Part shown: one piece after another, positions 47,064 to 56,924 of the stretch | Position numbering within the stretch: position 1 is the first letter of the stretch | Layout: each line of letters begins with the position of its first letter | NCBI RefSeq assembly: GCF_014192225.1 | Contig: NZ_JACHXS010000001.1 | Coordinates: forward strand, 894,440-958,439 | DNA length: 64,000 nt | Reading direction: 5' to 3' | Origin: Pseudoduganella umbonata | Lineage (GTDB): Bacteria; Pseudomonadota; Gammaproteobacteria; Burkholderiales; Burkholderiaceae_D | Position numbers and translations under genes: made by a program | Notes under the pieces: generated by a model | Seen by the model: the letters and a program-made list of their open reading frames with translations, nothing else | Databases searched by the model: none | Told to the model about the DNA's origin: nothing

Positions 47064-47109
47064 GTTTCATGACGTTTCAATGTCTGAAACGTGAAACAAA
47101 AATTGAAAC
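47064..47109. promoter_or_regulatory. PrpR-type upstream activator sites
   Basis: Two GTTTCA repeats (47064, 47074) face three TGAAAC repeats (47085, 47092, 47104). They form overlapping inverted repeats of the TTTCA half-site known for PrpR. They lie about 77-122 bp upstream of the ppsA -24 box and 127-172 bp upstream of the prpB -24 box. Confidence 0.72.
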
Positions 47110-47158
47110 ATCGCTCCTTGGCGCGCGGATGCCGGACATGGCCTCCTCCCTTTTTTTG

Positions 47159-47171
47159 TAACTCCTTGATT
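47159..47171 (-). promoter_or_regulatory. IHF-like binding site
   Basis: On the minus strand AATCAAGGAGTTA matches the WATCAA-N4-TTR consensus at every position. It lies between the activator sites and the prpB sigma-54 promoter, the usual place for IHF bending. Confidence 0.6.
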
Positions 47172-47234
47172 TTCCTGAAAACGTGTTGGCGAGAACGCGA
47201 GTGCCTGCTGTACACGGGCAAGCCGGAACGCTGT

Positions 47235-47250
47235 TGGCATGCGCCTTGCG
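47235..47250 (+). promoter_or_regulatory. Predicted sigma-54 promoter of prpB
   Basis: TTGGCATGCGCCTTGCG has GG (47236) and GC (47248) 10 bp apart with a good -24/-12 match. Transcription would start about 27 bases before the prpB ATG. Confidence 0.75.
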
Positions 47251-47286
47251 ATACAGCTCGCACCATCAACGTTACAGGAAGCAATC

Positions 47287-48171
47287 ATGAGAGAGTCACG
47301 AGGAGCGCTGTTCCGCCGCGCCGTGGAGCAGGAATCGCCGCTGCAGGTGGTCGGTGCCATCACGGCCTACACCGCGCGCATGGCCGAACAGTCCGGCTAC
47401 AGGGCGATCTACCTGTCGGGCGGCGGCGTGGCCGCCAACTCGCTGGGCATGCCGGACCTCGGCATCAGCACGATGGACGACGTGATTACCGATGCGCAGC
47501 GCATCACCGACACCTGCGGCCTGCCGTTGCTGGTCGATATCGATACGGGCTGGGGCGGCGCCTTCAATATCGCCCGCACCATCCGCCACATGATCCGTGC
47601 CGACGTGGCCGCGGTCCACATGGAAGACCAGGTATCGTCGAAGCGCTGCGGCCACCGCCCGGGCAAGGAAATCGTGTCGAAGGAAGAAATGGTCGACCGT
47701 ATCAAGGCTGCCGTCGACGCCCGCCACGACGAGAACTTCGTCATCATGGCCCGTACCGATTCGCTGGCCGTCGAAGGGCTCAACGCCGCTGTCGACCGCG
47801 CGTGCGCGTATGTCGAAGCGGGTGCCGACATGATCTTCCCCGAGGCGATCACGGAACTGGGGATGTATACCCGGTTCCGCGACGCCGTGAAGGTGCCGAT
47901 CCTGGCCAACCTGACCGAATTCGGTTCCACGCCGCTGTACACGCTCGACGAACTGCGCGAGGCGAAGGTCGATATCGCCCTTTATTGCTGCGGCGCGTAT
48001 CGCGCCATGAACGCCGCGGCGCTGAACTTCTACCAGACCCTGCGCGCCGAGGGCACGCAGAAAAGCGTCGTCCCGGCCATGCAGAGCCGCGCGGACCTGT
48101 ACGAATACCTGGGCTACCACGACTACGAGCAAAAGCTCGACTCGCTGTTCGCCCAGGGCAAGGCCAAGTAA
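47287..48171 (+). CDS. prpB: 2-Methylisocitrate lyase
   Basis: A 294-residue enzyme of the isocitrate lyase/PEP mutase superfamily, splitting 2-methylisocitrate into pyruvate and succinate. The active-site loop [18 protein letters not shown] is present near residue 117, with DIDTGWGG metal/substrate residues near 87 and [11 protein letters not shown] near 157. The ATG at 47287 has AGGAAG upstream and lies about 27 bases after the predicted sigma-54 start. It is the first gene of prpB-prpC-acnD-prpF. Confidence 0.95.
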   Translation: MRESRGALFRRAVEQESPLQVVGAITAYTARMAEQSGYRAIYLSGGGVAANSLGMPDLGISTMDDVITDAQRITDTCGLPLLVDIDTGWGGAFNIARTIRHMIRADVAAVHMEDQVSSKRCGHRPGKEIVSKEEMVDRIKAAVDARHDENFVIMARTDSLAVEGLNAAVDRACAYVEAGADMIFPEAITELGMYTRFRDAVKVPILANLTEFGSTPLYTLDELREAKVDIALYCCGAYRAMNAAALNFYQTLRAEGTQKSVVPAMQSRADLYEYLGYHDYEQKLDSLFAQGKAK

Positions 48172-48200
48172 ATCCATTCAAACCAATATCCGGAGATCCC

Positions 48201-49358
48201 ATGAACAATCCCGTCGAAGGTTCCGCATTCAAGCCCAAGAAATCGGTCGCCCTGTCCGGCGTCACCGCCGGCAATACCGCATTGTGCTCGGTCGGCAAGA
48301 CCGGCAACGACCTGCACTACCGCGGCTATGACATCCTCGATGTCGCCGACAGCTGCGAGTTCGAGGAAATCGCCTATCTGCTGGTACACGGCGCGCTGCC
48401 GAACGCCGCCGAACTGGCCGCCTACAAGACGCACCTGAAGGCACTGCGCGGCCTGCCGCAAGCCGTCAAGCTGGCGCTCGAGGCGCTGCCCTCGGCCAGC
48501 CACCCGATGGACGTGATGCGCACCGGCGTCTCCGCGCTGGGCTGCGCGCTGCCGGAAAAGGACGACCACAACGTGCCGGGCGCGCGCGACATCGCCGACC
48601 GCCTGATGGCATCGTTCGGCTCGATGCTGCTGTACTGGTACCACTACAGCCATAACGGCAAGCGCATCGACGTGGAAACCGACGACGACTCGATCGGTGG
48701 CCATTTCCTGCACCTGCTGCACGGCGAGAAACCGCGTGCATCGTGGGTCAAGGCCATGCACACCTCGCTGATCCTGTATGCCGAGCACGAGTTCAATGCC
48801 TCCACCTTCACCGCACGCGTGATCGCCGGCACGGGTTCCGACATCTATTCGTCGATCACCGGCGCGATCGGCGCGCTGCGCGGTCCGAAACACGGCGGCG
48901 CCAACGAGGCCGCTTTTGAAATCCAGAAGCGCTACGCCAACGCCGACGAGGCCGAAGCCGATATCCGCGCACGCGTCGACAACAAGGAAGTCGTCATCGG
49001 TTTCGGCCACCCGGTCTATACGGTGTCCGACCCGCGCAACAAGGTCATCAAGGAAGTGGCCCGTTCGCTGTCCGAGGAAGCCGGTTCGACCAAGATGTTC
49101 GACATCGCCGAGCGCCTGGAAACGGTGATGTGGGAGATCAAGAAGATGTTCCCGAACCTGGACTGGTTCTCGGCAGTGTCCTACCACATGATGGGCGTGC
49201 CGACCGCGATGTTCACGCCGCTGTTCGTGATCTCGCGCACTTCCGGCTGGGCCGCCCACGTGATCGAGCAGCGCATCGACAACAAGATCATCCGCCCGAG
49301 CGCGAACTATGTCGGTCCGGAAGACCTGGCATTCGTGCCCCTGGCCGAACGCAAGTGA
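48201..49358 (+). CDS. prpC: 2-Methylcitrate synthase
   Basis: A 385-residue citrate-synthase-fold enzyme condensing propionyl-CoA and oxaloacetate. It starts with [21 protein letters not shown], an N-terminus typical of PrpC, and has active-site His segments [12 protein letters not shown] and [15 protein letters not shown]. The start has CGGAGA upstream. It lies 29 bp after prpB in the operon. Confidence 0.95.
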   Translation: MNNPVEGSAFKPKKSVALSGVTAGNTALCSVGKTGNDLHYRGYDILDVADSCEFEEIAYLLVHGALPNAAELAAYKTHLKALRGLPQAVKLALEALPSASHPMDVMRTGVSALGCALPEKDDHNVPGARDIADRLMASFGSMLLYWYHYSHNGKRIDVETDDDSIGGHFLHLLHGEKPRASWVKAMHTSLILYAEHEFNASTFTARVIAGTGSDIYSSITGAIGALRGPKHGGANEAAFEIQKRYANADEAEADIRARVDNKEVVIGFGHPVYTVSDPRNKVIKEVARSLSEEAGSTKMFDIAERLETVMWEIKKMFPNLDWFSAVSYHMMGVPTAMFTPLFVISRTSGWAAHVIEQRIDNKIIRPSANYVGPEDLAFVPLAERK

Positions 49359-49379
49359 ATCACGGAACCGGAACCTGAC

Positions 49380-51989
49380 ATGACTACCCCCATGAATTGC
49401 GCCTGGCGCAAAGCCCTGCCCGGCACGGGCCTGGACTATTTCGATGCGCGCGCCGCAGTCGACGCGATCGCGCCCGGCGCGTATGCGAAGCTGCCCTACA
49501 CCTCGCGCGTGCTGGCTGAAAACCTGGTCCGCCGCTGCGTCCCAACGGCGCTGCCGGCGGCGCTGGGCCAGCTGATCGAACGCCGCCGCGATCTCGATTT
49601 CCCGTGGTTCCCGGCCCGCGTGGTCTGCCACGACATCCTGGGCCAGACCGCACTGGTCGACCTGGCCGGCCTGCGCGACGCCATCGCCCTGCAAGGTGGC
49701 GATCCGTCGCTGGTCAATCCCGTGGTGCCCACCCAGCTGGTGGTGGACCACTCGCTGGCCGTCGAATGCGGCGGCTTCGATCCCGAGGCCTTCGCGAAGA
49801 ACCGCGCCATCGAGGACCGCCGCAACGAAGACCGCTTCGACTTCATCAACTGGACCAAAAAAGCGTTCAGGAACGTCGACGTGATCCCTCCGGGGAACGG
49901 CATCCTGCACCAGATCAACCTGGAACGCATGTCGCCGGTGATCCAGCGCGAGGCAGGCGTGGCTTACCCCGACACGCTGGTGGGCACCGATTCGCACACG
50001 CCGATGGTCGACGCGCTCGGTGTGATCGCCATCGGCGTCGGCGGCCTGGAAGCGGAAAGCGTGATGCTGGGGCGCGCCTCGTGGATGCGCCTGCCGGACA
50101 TCATCGGCGTGGAGCTGGCCGGCAAGCCGCAGCCGGGCATCACCGCGACCGACATCGTACTGAGCCTGACCGAATTCCTGCGCAAGCAGAAAGTGGTGTC
50201 GTCGTACCTGGAATTCTTCGGCGAAGGCGCTTCGCACCTGACGCTCGGCGATCGCGCCACCATTTCGAACATGGCGCCGGAATTCGGCTCGACCGCGGCG
50301 ATGTTCTATATCGACGAACAGACCATCCGGTATCTGCGCCTGACCGGCCGCGACGACGAGCAGGTGGCGCTGGTCGAGACGTACGCAAAGCAAGCCGGCC
50401 TGTGGGCCGACAGCCTGGCAGATGCCGAATACGAGAGCGTGCTGCGCTTCGACCTGTCGTCGGTGGTACGCACCATCGCCGGACCGTCCAACCCGCACAA
50501 CCGGGTACCTACCTCCGACCTGGCGGCGCGCGGCATCAGCGGCGTGGTCGAGAACGTGCCGGGCGTGATGCCCGACGGCGCGGTGATCATCGCGGCGATT
50601 ACCAGCTGCACGAACACCAACAATCCGCGCAACATGATCGCCGCCGGCCTGATCGCTCGCAACGCCAACCGCCTGGGCCTGGTTCGCAAGCTGTGGGTGA
50701 AAAGCTCGCTGGCGCCCGGCTCGAAGACGGTCGAACTGTATCTGCGTGAAGCAGGCCTGCTGCCGGAACTCGAGCAGCTCGGCTTTGGCGTGGTGGCCTT
50801 TGCCTGCACCTCGTGCAACGGCATGAGCGGCGCGCTCGATCCGGTGATCCAGCAGGAAGTGGTGGCGCGCGACCTGTATGCCACCGCCGTCCTGTCCGGC
50901 AACCGCAATTTCGATGGCCGCATCCACCCCTATGCCAAGCAGGCTTTCCTGGCCTCGCCGCCGCTGGTGGTGGCCTATGCGATCGCCGGCACGATCCGCT
51001 TCGACATCGAGAAGGATGTACTGGGCCATGACGCGGCCGGCAAGCCGGTCCGCCTGGCCGACATCTGGCCGTCGGACGAGGAGATCGACGCCATCGTCGC
51101 ATCCAGCGTCAAGCCCGAACAGTTCCGCAGCGTGTACATCCCGATGTTCACGCGCGAAGCGGACGACGGCAACCGGGTCGAGCCGCTGTACCAATGGCGT
51201 CCGGAGAGCACCTACATCCGCCGTCCGCCGTACTGGGAAGGTGCGCTGGCCGGCGCCCGCACGCTCAAGGGCATGCGTCCGCTCGCGCTCCTGGGCGACA
51301 ACATCACCACGGATCACCTGTCGCCATCGAATGCGATCATGCCCGACAGTGCGGCGGGCGAGTACCTGGCGAAAATGGGCCTGCCGGAAGTGGACTTCAA
51401 TTCGTACGCGACCCACCGCGGCGACCACCTGACCGCGCAACGCGCGACCTTTGCCAACCCGACCCTGGTCAACGAGATGGCGTACGTGAACGGCCAGGTC
51501 AGGACAGGCTCGCTGGCGCGCATCGAACCGGAGGGCAAGGTGACCCGCATGTGGGAAGCGATCGAAACCTACATGGAACGCAAGCAGCCCCTGATCATCA
51601 TTGCCGGGGCCGACTATGGCCAGGGCTCCTCGCGCGACTGGGCGGCCAAGGGCGTGCGCCTGGCGGGCGTCGAGGCGATCGTCGCGGAAGGTTTCGAACG
51701 CATCCACCGCACCAACCTGGTGGGCATGGGCGTGCTGCCGCTCGAGTTCCAGCCCGGCACGAATCGCATCAGCCTGGGCCTGGACGGTACCGAGACGTTC
51801 GACGTGATCGGCGAACGCACGCCGCGCGCCGGTCTCACGCTGGTCATCTGGCGCGAGACCGGCGACCGCGTCATGGTGCCGGTCACCTGCCGCCTCGACA
51901 CGGCCGAGGAAGTCTTGATCTACGAAGCCGGTGGCGTGCTGCAGCGCTTCGCCCAAGACTTCCTCGAGTCGGTGGCGAAAGCCGCCTGA
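49380..51989 (+). CDS. acnD: Fe/S-dependent 2-methylisocitrate dehydratase
   Basis: An 869-residue aconitase-superfamily protein. Three cluster cysteines are visible: in TSCTNTNNPRNM near residue 410 and in ACTSCNGMSG near 476 and 479. The segment ADYGQGSSRDWAAKG is the swivel-domain arginine/serine site. Its size and its place before prpF identify it as AcnD, which with PrpF replaces the PrpD dehydratase. No prpD is present in the window. Confidence 0.94.
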   Translation: MTTPMNCAWRKALPGTGLDYFDARAAVDAIAPGAYAKLPYTSRVLAENLVRRCVPTALPAALGQLIERRRDLDFPWFPARVVCHDILGQTALVDLAGLRDAIALQGGDPSLVNPVVPTQLVVDHSLAVECGGFDPEAFAKNRAIEDRRNEDRFDFINWTKKAFRNVDVIPPGNGILHQINLERMSPVIQREAGVAYPDTLVGTDSHTPMVDALGVIAIGVGGLEAESVMLGRASWMRLPDIIGVELAGKPQPGITATDIVLSLTEFLRKQKVVSSYLEFFGEGASHLTLGDRATISNMAPEFGSTAAMFYIDEQTIRYLRLTGRDDEQVALVETYAKQAGLWADSLADAEYESVLRFDLSSVVRTIAGPSNPHNRVPTSDLAARGISGVVENVPGVMPDGAVIIAAITSCTNTNNPRNMIAAGLIARNANRLGLVRKLWVKSSLAPGSKTVELYLREAGLLPELEQLGFGVVAFACTSCNGMSGALDPVIQQEVVARDLYATAVLSGNRNFDGRIHPYAKQAFLASPPLVVAYAIAGTIRFDIEKDVLGHDAAGKPVRLADIWPSDEEIDAIVASSVKPEQFRSVYIPMFTREADDGNRVEPLYQWRPESTYIRRPPYWEGALAGARTLKGMRPLALLGDNITTDHLSPSNAIMPDSAAGEYLAKMGLPEVDFNSYATHRGDHLTAQRATFANPTLVNEMAYVNGQVRTGSLARIEPEGKVTRMWEAIETYMERKQPLIIIAGADYGQGSSRDWAAKGVRLAGVEAIVAEGFERIHRTNLVGMGVLPLEFQPGTNRISLGLDGTETFDVIGERTPRAGLTLVIWRETGDRVMVPVTCRLDTAEEVLIYEAGGVLQRFAQDFLESVAKAA

Positions 51990-52092
51990 CGTGGCGCGGG
52001 CGGCGAGCCGGTCGCCCGACGCGCGTTTGCCCCCGATGTTTACCCGCCGGCCGCGTTCCCCGGACGCGCCCGGCCCCAACAGGATCCATCAC

Positions 52093-53283
52093 ATGCTTCA
52101 TCCACCTCAACTGAAAATTCCCGCCACCTACATGCGCGGCGGTACCAGCAAGGGCGTCTTCTTCCGCCTGCAGGACCTGCCGGCGAACGCGCAGCAGCCC
52201 GGCCCGGCGCGTGACGCACTGCTGCTGCGCGTGATCGGCAGTCCCGACCCATACGGCAAGCAGATCGACGGCATGGGCGCGGCCACGTCGAGCACCAGCA
52301 AGACGGTGATCGTGTCGACCAGCACGCGCCCCGATCATGATGTCGACTACCTGTTCGGCCAGGTGTCGATCGACAGCCCGTTCGTCGACTGGAGCGGCAA
52401 TTGCGGCAACCTGTCGGCGGCCGTCGGCGCGTTCGCGATCAGCGGCGGGATGGTCGACCCGGCGCACATTCCGCAGGATGGCGTGGCGACCCTCCGCATC
52501 TGGCAGGCCAACATCGGCAAGACCATCATCGCCCATGTGGCGGTCGCCGCCGGCGCGGTGCAGGAGACGGGCGACTTCGAACTGGACGGCGTGACCTTCC
52601 CGGCGGCCGAGGTGCAGCTGGAATTCATGGACCCCGCGGCCGAGGCCGAGGGCGAAGGCGGCGGCGCGATGTTCCCGACCGGGAACGTGGTCGACAAGCT
52701 GGAGATCCCGGGCCTCGGCATGTTCCGGGCCACCATGATCACGGCAGGCATTCCGACCATCTTCATCGACGCCGCATCGCTCGGCTATACCGGCACTGAA
52801 TTGCAGGAGGCAATCAACGGCGATCCGAAGGCGCTGGCCGCGTTCGAGGCCATTCGCGCCTATGGCGCGCTGCGCATGGGGCTGATCAGGAACATCGACG
52901 AGGCCGCCAAGCGCCAGCATACGCCGAAGGTGGCCTTCGTCGCCCCGCCTGCATCCTACCTGGCCTCCAGCGGCAAGGCCGTGGCGGCCGGCGATGTCGA
53001 CCTGCTGGTGCGGGCGCTGTCGATGGGCAAGCTGCACCACGCGATGATGGGCACCGCGGCGGTGGCGATCGGCACGGCGGCCGCGATTCCGGGTACTCTG
53101 GTCAACCTGGCCGCGGGTGGCGGCGACCGAACTGCCGTGCGCTTCGGGCATCCGTCCGGAACCTTGCGGGTAGGCGCCGAAGCGGAATTGGTCGATGGCG
53201 AATGGCGCGTCAGCAAGGCGATCATGAGCCGCAGTGCCCGCGTGCTGATGGAGGGGTGGGTGCGCGTGCCGCAAACGGGCTGA
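52093..53283 (+). CDS. prpF: PrpF, aconitate isomerase-like partner of AcnD
   Basis: A 396-residue protein of the diaminopimelate-epimerase-like fold. It starts with KIPATYMRGGTSKGVFFRL and has SWSGNCGNLSAA-type glycine/cysteine loops (here DWSGNCGNLSAAVGAF). It is needed with AcnD for the methylcitrate cycle, where it isomerises 2-methylaconitate. The ATG at 52093 was chosen over longer frames because family members begin at this motif. It is the last gene of the prp operon. Confidence 0.94.
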   Translation: MLHPPQLKIPATYMRGGTSKGVFFRLQDLPANAQQPGPARDALLLRVIGSPDPYGKQIDGMGAATSSTSKTVIVSTSTRPDHDVDYLFGQVSIDSPFVDWSGNCGNLSAAVGAFAISGGMVDPAHIPQDGVATLRIWQANIGKTIIAHVAVAAGAVQETGDFELDGVTFPAAEVQLEFMDPAAEAEGEGGGAMFPTGNVVDKLEIPGLGMFRATMITAGIPTIFIDAASLGYTGTELQEAINGDPKALAAFEAIRAYGALRMGLIRNIDEAAKRQHTPKVAFVAPPASYLASSGKAVAAGDVDLLVRALSMGKLHHAMMGTAAVAIGTAAAIPGTLVNLAAGGGDRTAVRFGHPSGTLRVGAEAELVDGEWRVSKAIMSRSARVLMEGWVRVPQTG

Positions 53284-53362
53284 TTTCCGGCCCGGCCGAC
53301 GAACGTCATCGACACTGCATTCGCCTTGCCATGGCCATTAAGGCAGGTGCGGCCGCGGCCGG

Positions 53363-54766
53363 TCAGCAGTTTGCCTGCAGCGCCGGCGCCGCGCCGCCGG
53401 CATAGCGGTTGAGCCGGTAAGTTGCCCGCCCTGCCCGCTTGGCATCGTACAAGGCCACATCGGCGCACTCGAGCAGATCCATCGGCACGATCCCGGGACC
53501 GGCAGCGAACGCCAGCCCGATACTGGAACTCACTTGCAGCGGCCCGCCGGGCAGCGCGAAGGGAGGAGTCAGGCCCTCCAGGATTTTGGCGCCGACCGTT
53601 TCCAGCGTCGAGCTGTCGCCGATATTTTCCAGCACGATCAGGAATTCGTCGCCGCCCAGGCGCGCCACGGTGTCGCATTCACGCACGCAGCCCGACAGGC
53701 GCCGGCCGAACTCGCGCAGCACGCTATCCCCTACGCCATGCCCGAGCGTATCGTTGATCTGCTTGAAGTGATCAATGTCCAGGAAGATCACTCCCATCGG
53801 CAGGCCGCTGCGGCTGTTGCGCCTAGTTGCATCAGCGAGCTTTTCGTTGAGATGGTAACGGTTCGGCAAGCCGGTCAGTTCGTCGAAACGCGCCAGGCCG
53901 GCCAGTGTTTGCTGAACCTGCTTAAGGCTGCTCACATCACTGCTCAGCAAATGAATACCTTCGACCATGCCGCCTTCGCCAACCTGCGGCACGATGGTCA
54001 CCTGAAGCCAGCGTTTTGCCTTGGCGGGGTCGGTATCGTACTCGGGGTCGGGACCAAGCTCGAATTCTACACGCTCGCCATTCAGGCCCCGCTGCAGGTT
54101 GTGCCGTATCGCCTCGGCACGCCGCGGCCCTGCAGCAACGATCACATCCAGGATGCTTCTGCCGAGAAGCTCGGCAGGCTGCAAGCCAGTCCATGTCGAG
54201 AATGTCGCATTGCAGAATTCAAAGCGAAGATCGCTGTCCACATAGGCGATCAGGGCGGGAAGGTTATCGGCAATGGTGAGCCACCGCCTTTCGCCCGCAG
54301 CGTGGCGCAGCTCCACCTGCTTGCGCTCGGTGATATCGAGCCACAGTGCGTACACACTGAGCAGCTTGCCCGCGGCATCGAACTCAGGCACGTAGCTGCC
54401 CGAAAAATGTGTGTGAACGCCTTTCACCGGAAACGCCACCTCGAAGGCAACCTGTTCGCCGGTCAGTGCGCGCTCGAAGTAGCGTTCTACCAATGCGAAG
54501 ACTTCCGGTGGCGCCACGTCGCGCAGGTGGTGGCCCAGCAACTGCTCGTTGCTGCGCCCCAGCCGCGCCGTGACCATGGCGTTGGCGAACAGGATGCGCC
54601 CTTGCGCATCGAACTGGATGATGATCCCGGAGATATTATCGGTAATCGCCCGGAAGCCGCGCTCGCTGTCGCTCACGGTGCCCTGCCCGGTCGCAGTACC
54701 CGGATCGACTGGCAAGATCCACCGGGCCAGGGAACGCCGCAGGCGGTTGATCGTTTCCATTACCAT
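53363..54766 (-). CDS. PAS-PAS-GGDEF diguanylate cyclase
   Basis: A 467-residue signalling protein, a paralogue of that at 22096-23457. Two PAS domains (about 35-155 and 165-290) precede a GGDEF domain with an intact signature (371-375) and an RECD inhibition site five residues before it. A short Pro/Arg N-terminus is present, but no membrane segment. It should make c-di-GMP in response to an intracellular signal. It marks the left end of the region of normal codon usage. Confidence 0.93.
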   Translation of the reverse strand: MVMETINRLRRSLARWILPVDPGTATGQGTVSDSERGFRAITDNISGIIIQFDAQGRILFANAMVTARLGRSNEQLLGHHLRDVAPPEVFALVERYFERALTGEQVAFEVAFPVKGVHTHFSGSYVPEFDAAGKLLSVYALWLDITERKQVELRHAAGERRWLTIADNLPALIAYVDSDLRFEFCNATFSTWTGLQPAELLGRSILDVIVAAGPRRAEAIRHNLQRGLNGERVEFELGPDPEYDTDPAKAKRWLQVTIVPQVGEGGMVEGIHLLSSDVSSLKQVQQTLAGLARFDELTGLPNRYHLNEKLADATRRNSRSGLPMGVIFLDIDHFKQINDTLGHGVGDSVLREFGRRLSGCVRECDTVARLGGDEFLIVLENIGDSSTLETVGAKILEGLTPPFALPGGPLQVSSSIGLAFAAGPGIVPMDLLECADVALYDAKRAGRATYRLNRYAGGAAPALQANC

Positions 54767-55518
54767 AGCTTTTCCGTCCGGTGTTGCCGCACAGTTGTCG
54801 TCGTGGTCCGATTATAGATCGCAACCTGCCCGCCAGCGACGAATTAGAAAACAAATATAGATTGATAGCAACATTTGACTCGTTCCCATTGTTGTGCGTT
54901 CAGCTGCCGCGCAGGCGCCTGCGCTGTCCGATGCCAGGGTGCGCTGCGTCGGTACGGCTTGCCAGCCTGTCCATTGCCGAACCGTTGAGCGTGGCGAGCG
55001 GTGCACCATCCATAATGCCTGCCTCATCTGGGGGAGAGAGCTATCGAGACACGAGCCGGCACCGCGCCGCTGCATTGAACCCAACGGCAGGCCGGCGCCG
55101 GGCTGGTGCAAGCTTTTTGCTACCGAAAAGCTCAACGGCCTGGGCCGAGCACATTGGCTCACCCGTCCGCTCGAAAAACTCCCCACCTGCCCAAACAGCA
55201 AAATGGACTCCTTACTGGTGAATGCTGAATTCACCTAGAATTAAACCTTTCTGAAAGCGGCGTGCTTGGCCGCTTTCCGTGAAGCTGTGCCAGCGAACGG
55301 TCTCGGGCCGTCTCAACAAATAAGTCTATTGTAGGTCCCTGCTGTTGGCCATCGGACTTCGGCGTATCTGCATTCGCGCCTTTCCTCGGCCTTGTTGAGC
55401 GTACAAATTTCTGTCGAGCGATTTTATTGCTAGGGTTTTCGCATCAAACGGTCTACGGAGCGAATGGTCGCGAGCGCATCATCACATAGTTGAAGTCGAT
55501 AACTTGAATTATTTCGTA
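54767..55518. other. Gene-free 752-bp border region
   Basis: No convincing gene is seen. Several overlapping short frames exist on both strands without recognisable similarity or good starts. Base composition falls from the GC-rich left side to AT-rich sequence on the right. An imperfect-context hairpin is at 55253-55277. This may be the left boundary of a foreign segment. Confidence 0.55.
55253..55277. other. 9-bp inverted repeat hairpin
   Basis: GAAAGCGGC / GCCGCTTTC with a 7-base loop and no T-tract. It could be an end structure or a relic terminator. Confidence 0.4.
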
Positions 55519-56043
55519 CTACAAGAGCTGGGCTCGGAGCAATCTCTGCGCAGCAACAAGTTTTTCCGATATAAAACCAATACTTGGCTCGCATAAGACA
55601 ACAAGCCCTTGCTGATACAGCGGTGATTCGACCAAATCAAAACCGCTGTTATAGTCATCAAGTATAAGCAAAGGCTGACCGGCCTTTCGATGTTTGGCAA
55701 TCCATTCTATTAGCTCATCAGACCGAGACGAGTACTCATTCTTAGGAGTCGTCCAGCAAACGTGCAGTGCGTCAGCAATGAACTCTAGGCCACATTTCCG
55801 GAAAATTTGCTGTATCTGTTCTTGCTTTAAATAACGTGTCCACGAAGAACTGATGACATAACTCGGCAAGAATTCATAATGCAATGTGGATAAGTTAGCT
55901 CGCCCAACTGAAAATACGAGCTCGCTCCAAAGCTCGGGCCACTCCCAGTTTTCAGATTTAAGAGCCGCCATCACTTGATAGCTGTTGTAATGTAGGTTGA
56001 TCGCAATTACATCGTCAATGTCTAAGAATACTACTGGGCGCAT
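55519..56043 (-). CDS. HAD-like domain protein (RNA-repair HAD type)
   Basis: A 174-residue protein with haloacid-dehalogenase motifs: FLDIDDVIAIN at the start (nucleophile Asp), SSSWT near residue 66 (motif II Ser), and LLILDDYNSGFD near 128 (acidic motif IV). The arrangement resembles the HAD domains associated with Swiss-army-knife RNA repair proteins, here standing alone. Phosphatase activity on nucleic-acid ends or a nucleotide is possible but unproven. The ATG has AGAGGA upstream. It is AT-rich compared with the rest of the window. A related but divergent protein lies at 56925-57437. Confidence 0.7.
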   Translation of the reverse strand: MRPVVFLDIDDVIAINLHYNSYQVMAALKSENWEWPELWSELVFSVGRANLSTLHYEFLPSYVISSSWTRYLKQEQIQQIFRKCGLEFIADALHVCWTTPKNEYSSRSDELIEWIAKHRKAGQPLLILDDYNSGFDLVESPLYQQGLVVLCEPSIGFISEKLVAAQRLLRAQLL

Positions 56044-56529
56044 TTATTATTCCTCTGAACCAAGCATGCGCGCCGTAAACAAGCGCGTTTTGGCATATTA
56101 GATTGCACAATCACTGCATAAGGCCTCTACATACCAATGTTCGCGCTATAGCAACAATTATTATCGCGAAAACATGCAGTGCCGAAAATTGAACAATAAT
56201 AGGGAACCGAACTTTGCACTTTTGGGACTACCGTGAACTCAACTGCGTTCAGCGAAAAAACAACCACGTCGAATTAGACAATGCGCCAAAAGAAGAATCA
56301 TTCTCGATCCTCTTTCTTGCCCCGAATATCTATTATCGCAGCGTTTTTTAGTTTCTACTCGGATTTCTAGTCACAAGCGCGTCGTCAATTAATTATTCGC
56401 GCGCAAATAGCCGAGATATGTGCTGCCGTCCTCTGGTACTGAGCATGGCCACCAATCTCGCGGCTCAGTTCATTCGAAAATCATACCGTGCTCACCTACG
56501 AAACATACGTCGAAGGACATTGATGGACA
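56044..56529. other. Gene-free AT-rich stretch
   Basis: A 486-bp stretch upstream of the first HAD gene. Short frames exist but have no recognisable features. It probably contains the HAD promoter. Confidence 0.45.
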
Positions 56530-56780
56530 TTATAAAAAGTCAGGTTGCTGGAGTTCGATTACCACGCGTGGTGGCGCAAAATCGACGCCCGCAACACCAG
56601 GCATAGCTAGGCCAACGGCAATGTTGCGCTCCTGCTTTTTGAGGCGTTCATGGGCCTCGAAGTTTATCAGGACGTGGGTAGGTCGCCACTGCCCTGTGAG
56701 ACCGGACCTTTATCCGCTGCTAGCATCGCGTCGATCACTCTTTGGATGAACTCATGGTTTGATAATACCGTGTTAGTCAT
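56530..56780 (-). pseudogene. Frameshifted small gene
   Basis: The ATG at 56780 opens MTNTVLSNHEFIQRVIDAML and stops at 56667. The next frame continues without a stop as THVLINFEAHERLKKQERN and ends at 56530 (VVIELQQPDFL). Both halves have protein-like composition and join near 56670, which suggests one gene of about 83 codons with a frameshift. The family is not recognised. A programmed shift or two unrelated short frames cannot be excluded. Confidence 0.4.
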
Positions 56781-56924
56781 GTGTGTTTTCTTGGTTGACC
56801 AAATGTAGCCATGGCTGTTTGTGTTAGCAGCAACGCAATGCCACTCGTCACCAAACACTGGTAAGAGCTACGCCTACCGATCTCTTTCCGTACGTCGTCC
56901 CTGCAAGATCGAATCAACCGTCAC

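Noticed and set aside
48123..52079. Open frame of 1318 codons antisense to prpC and acnD
   Set aside because: The plus-strand genes have catalytic motifs throughout; the antisense frame is His/Arg/Asp-rich without motifs.
54781..55238. Overlapping short frames in the border region
   Set aside because: None has a good start, recognisable motif or consistent codon use. They overlap one another on both strands.
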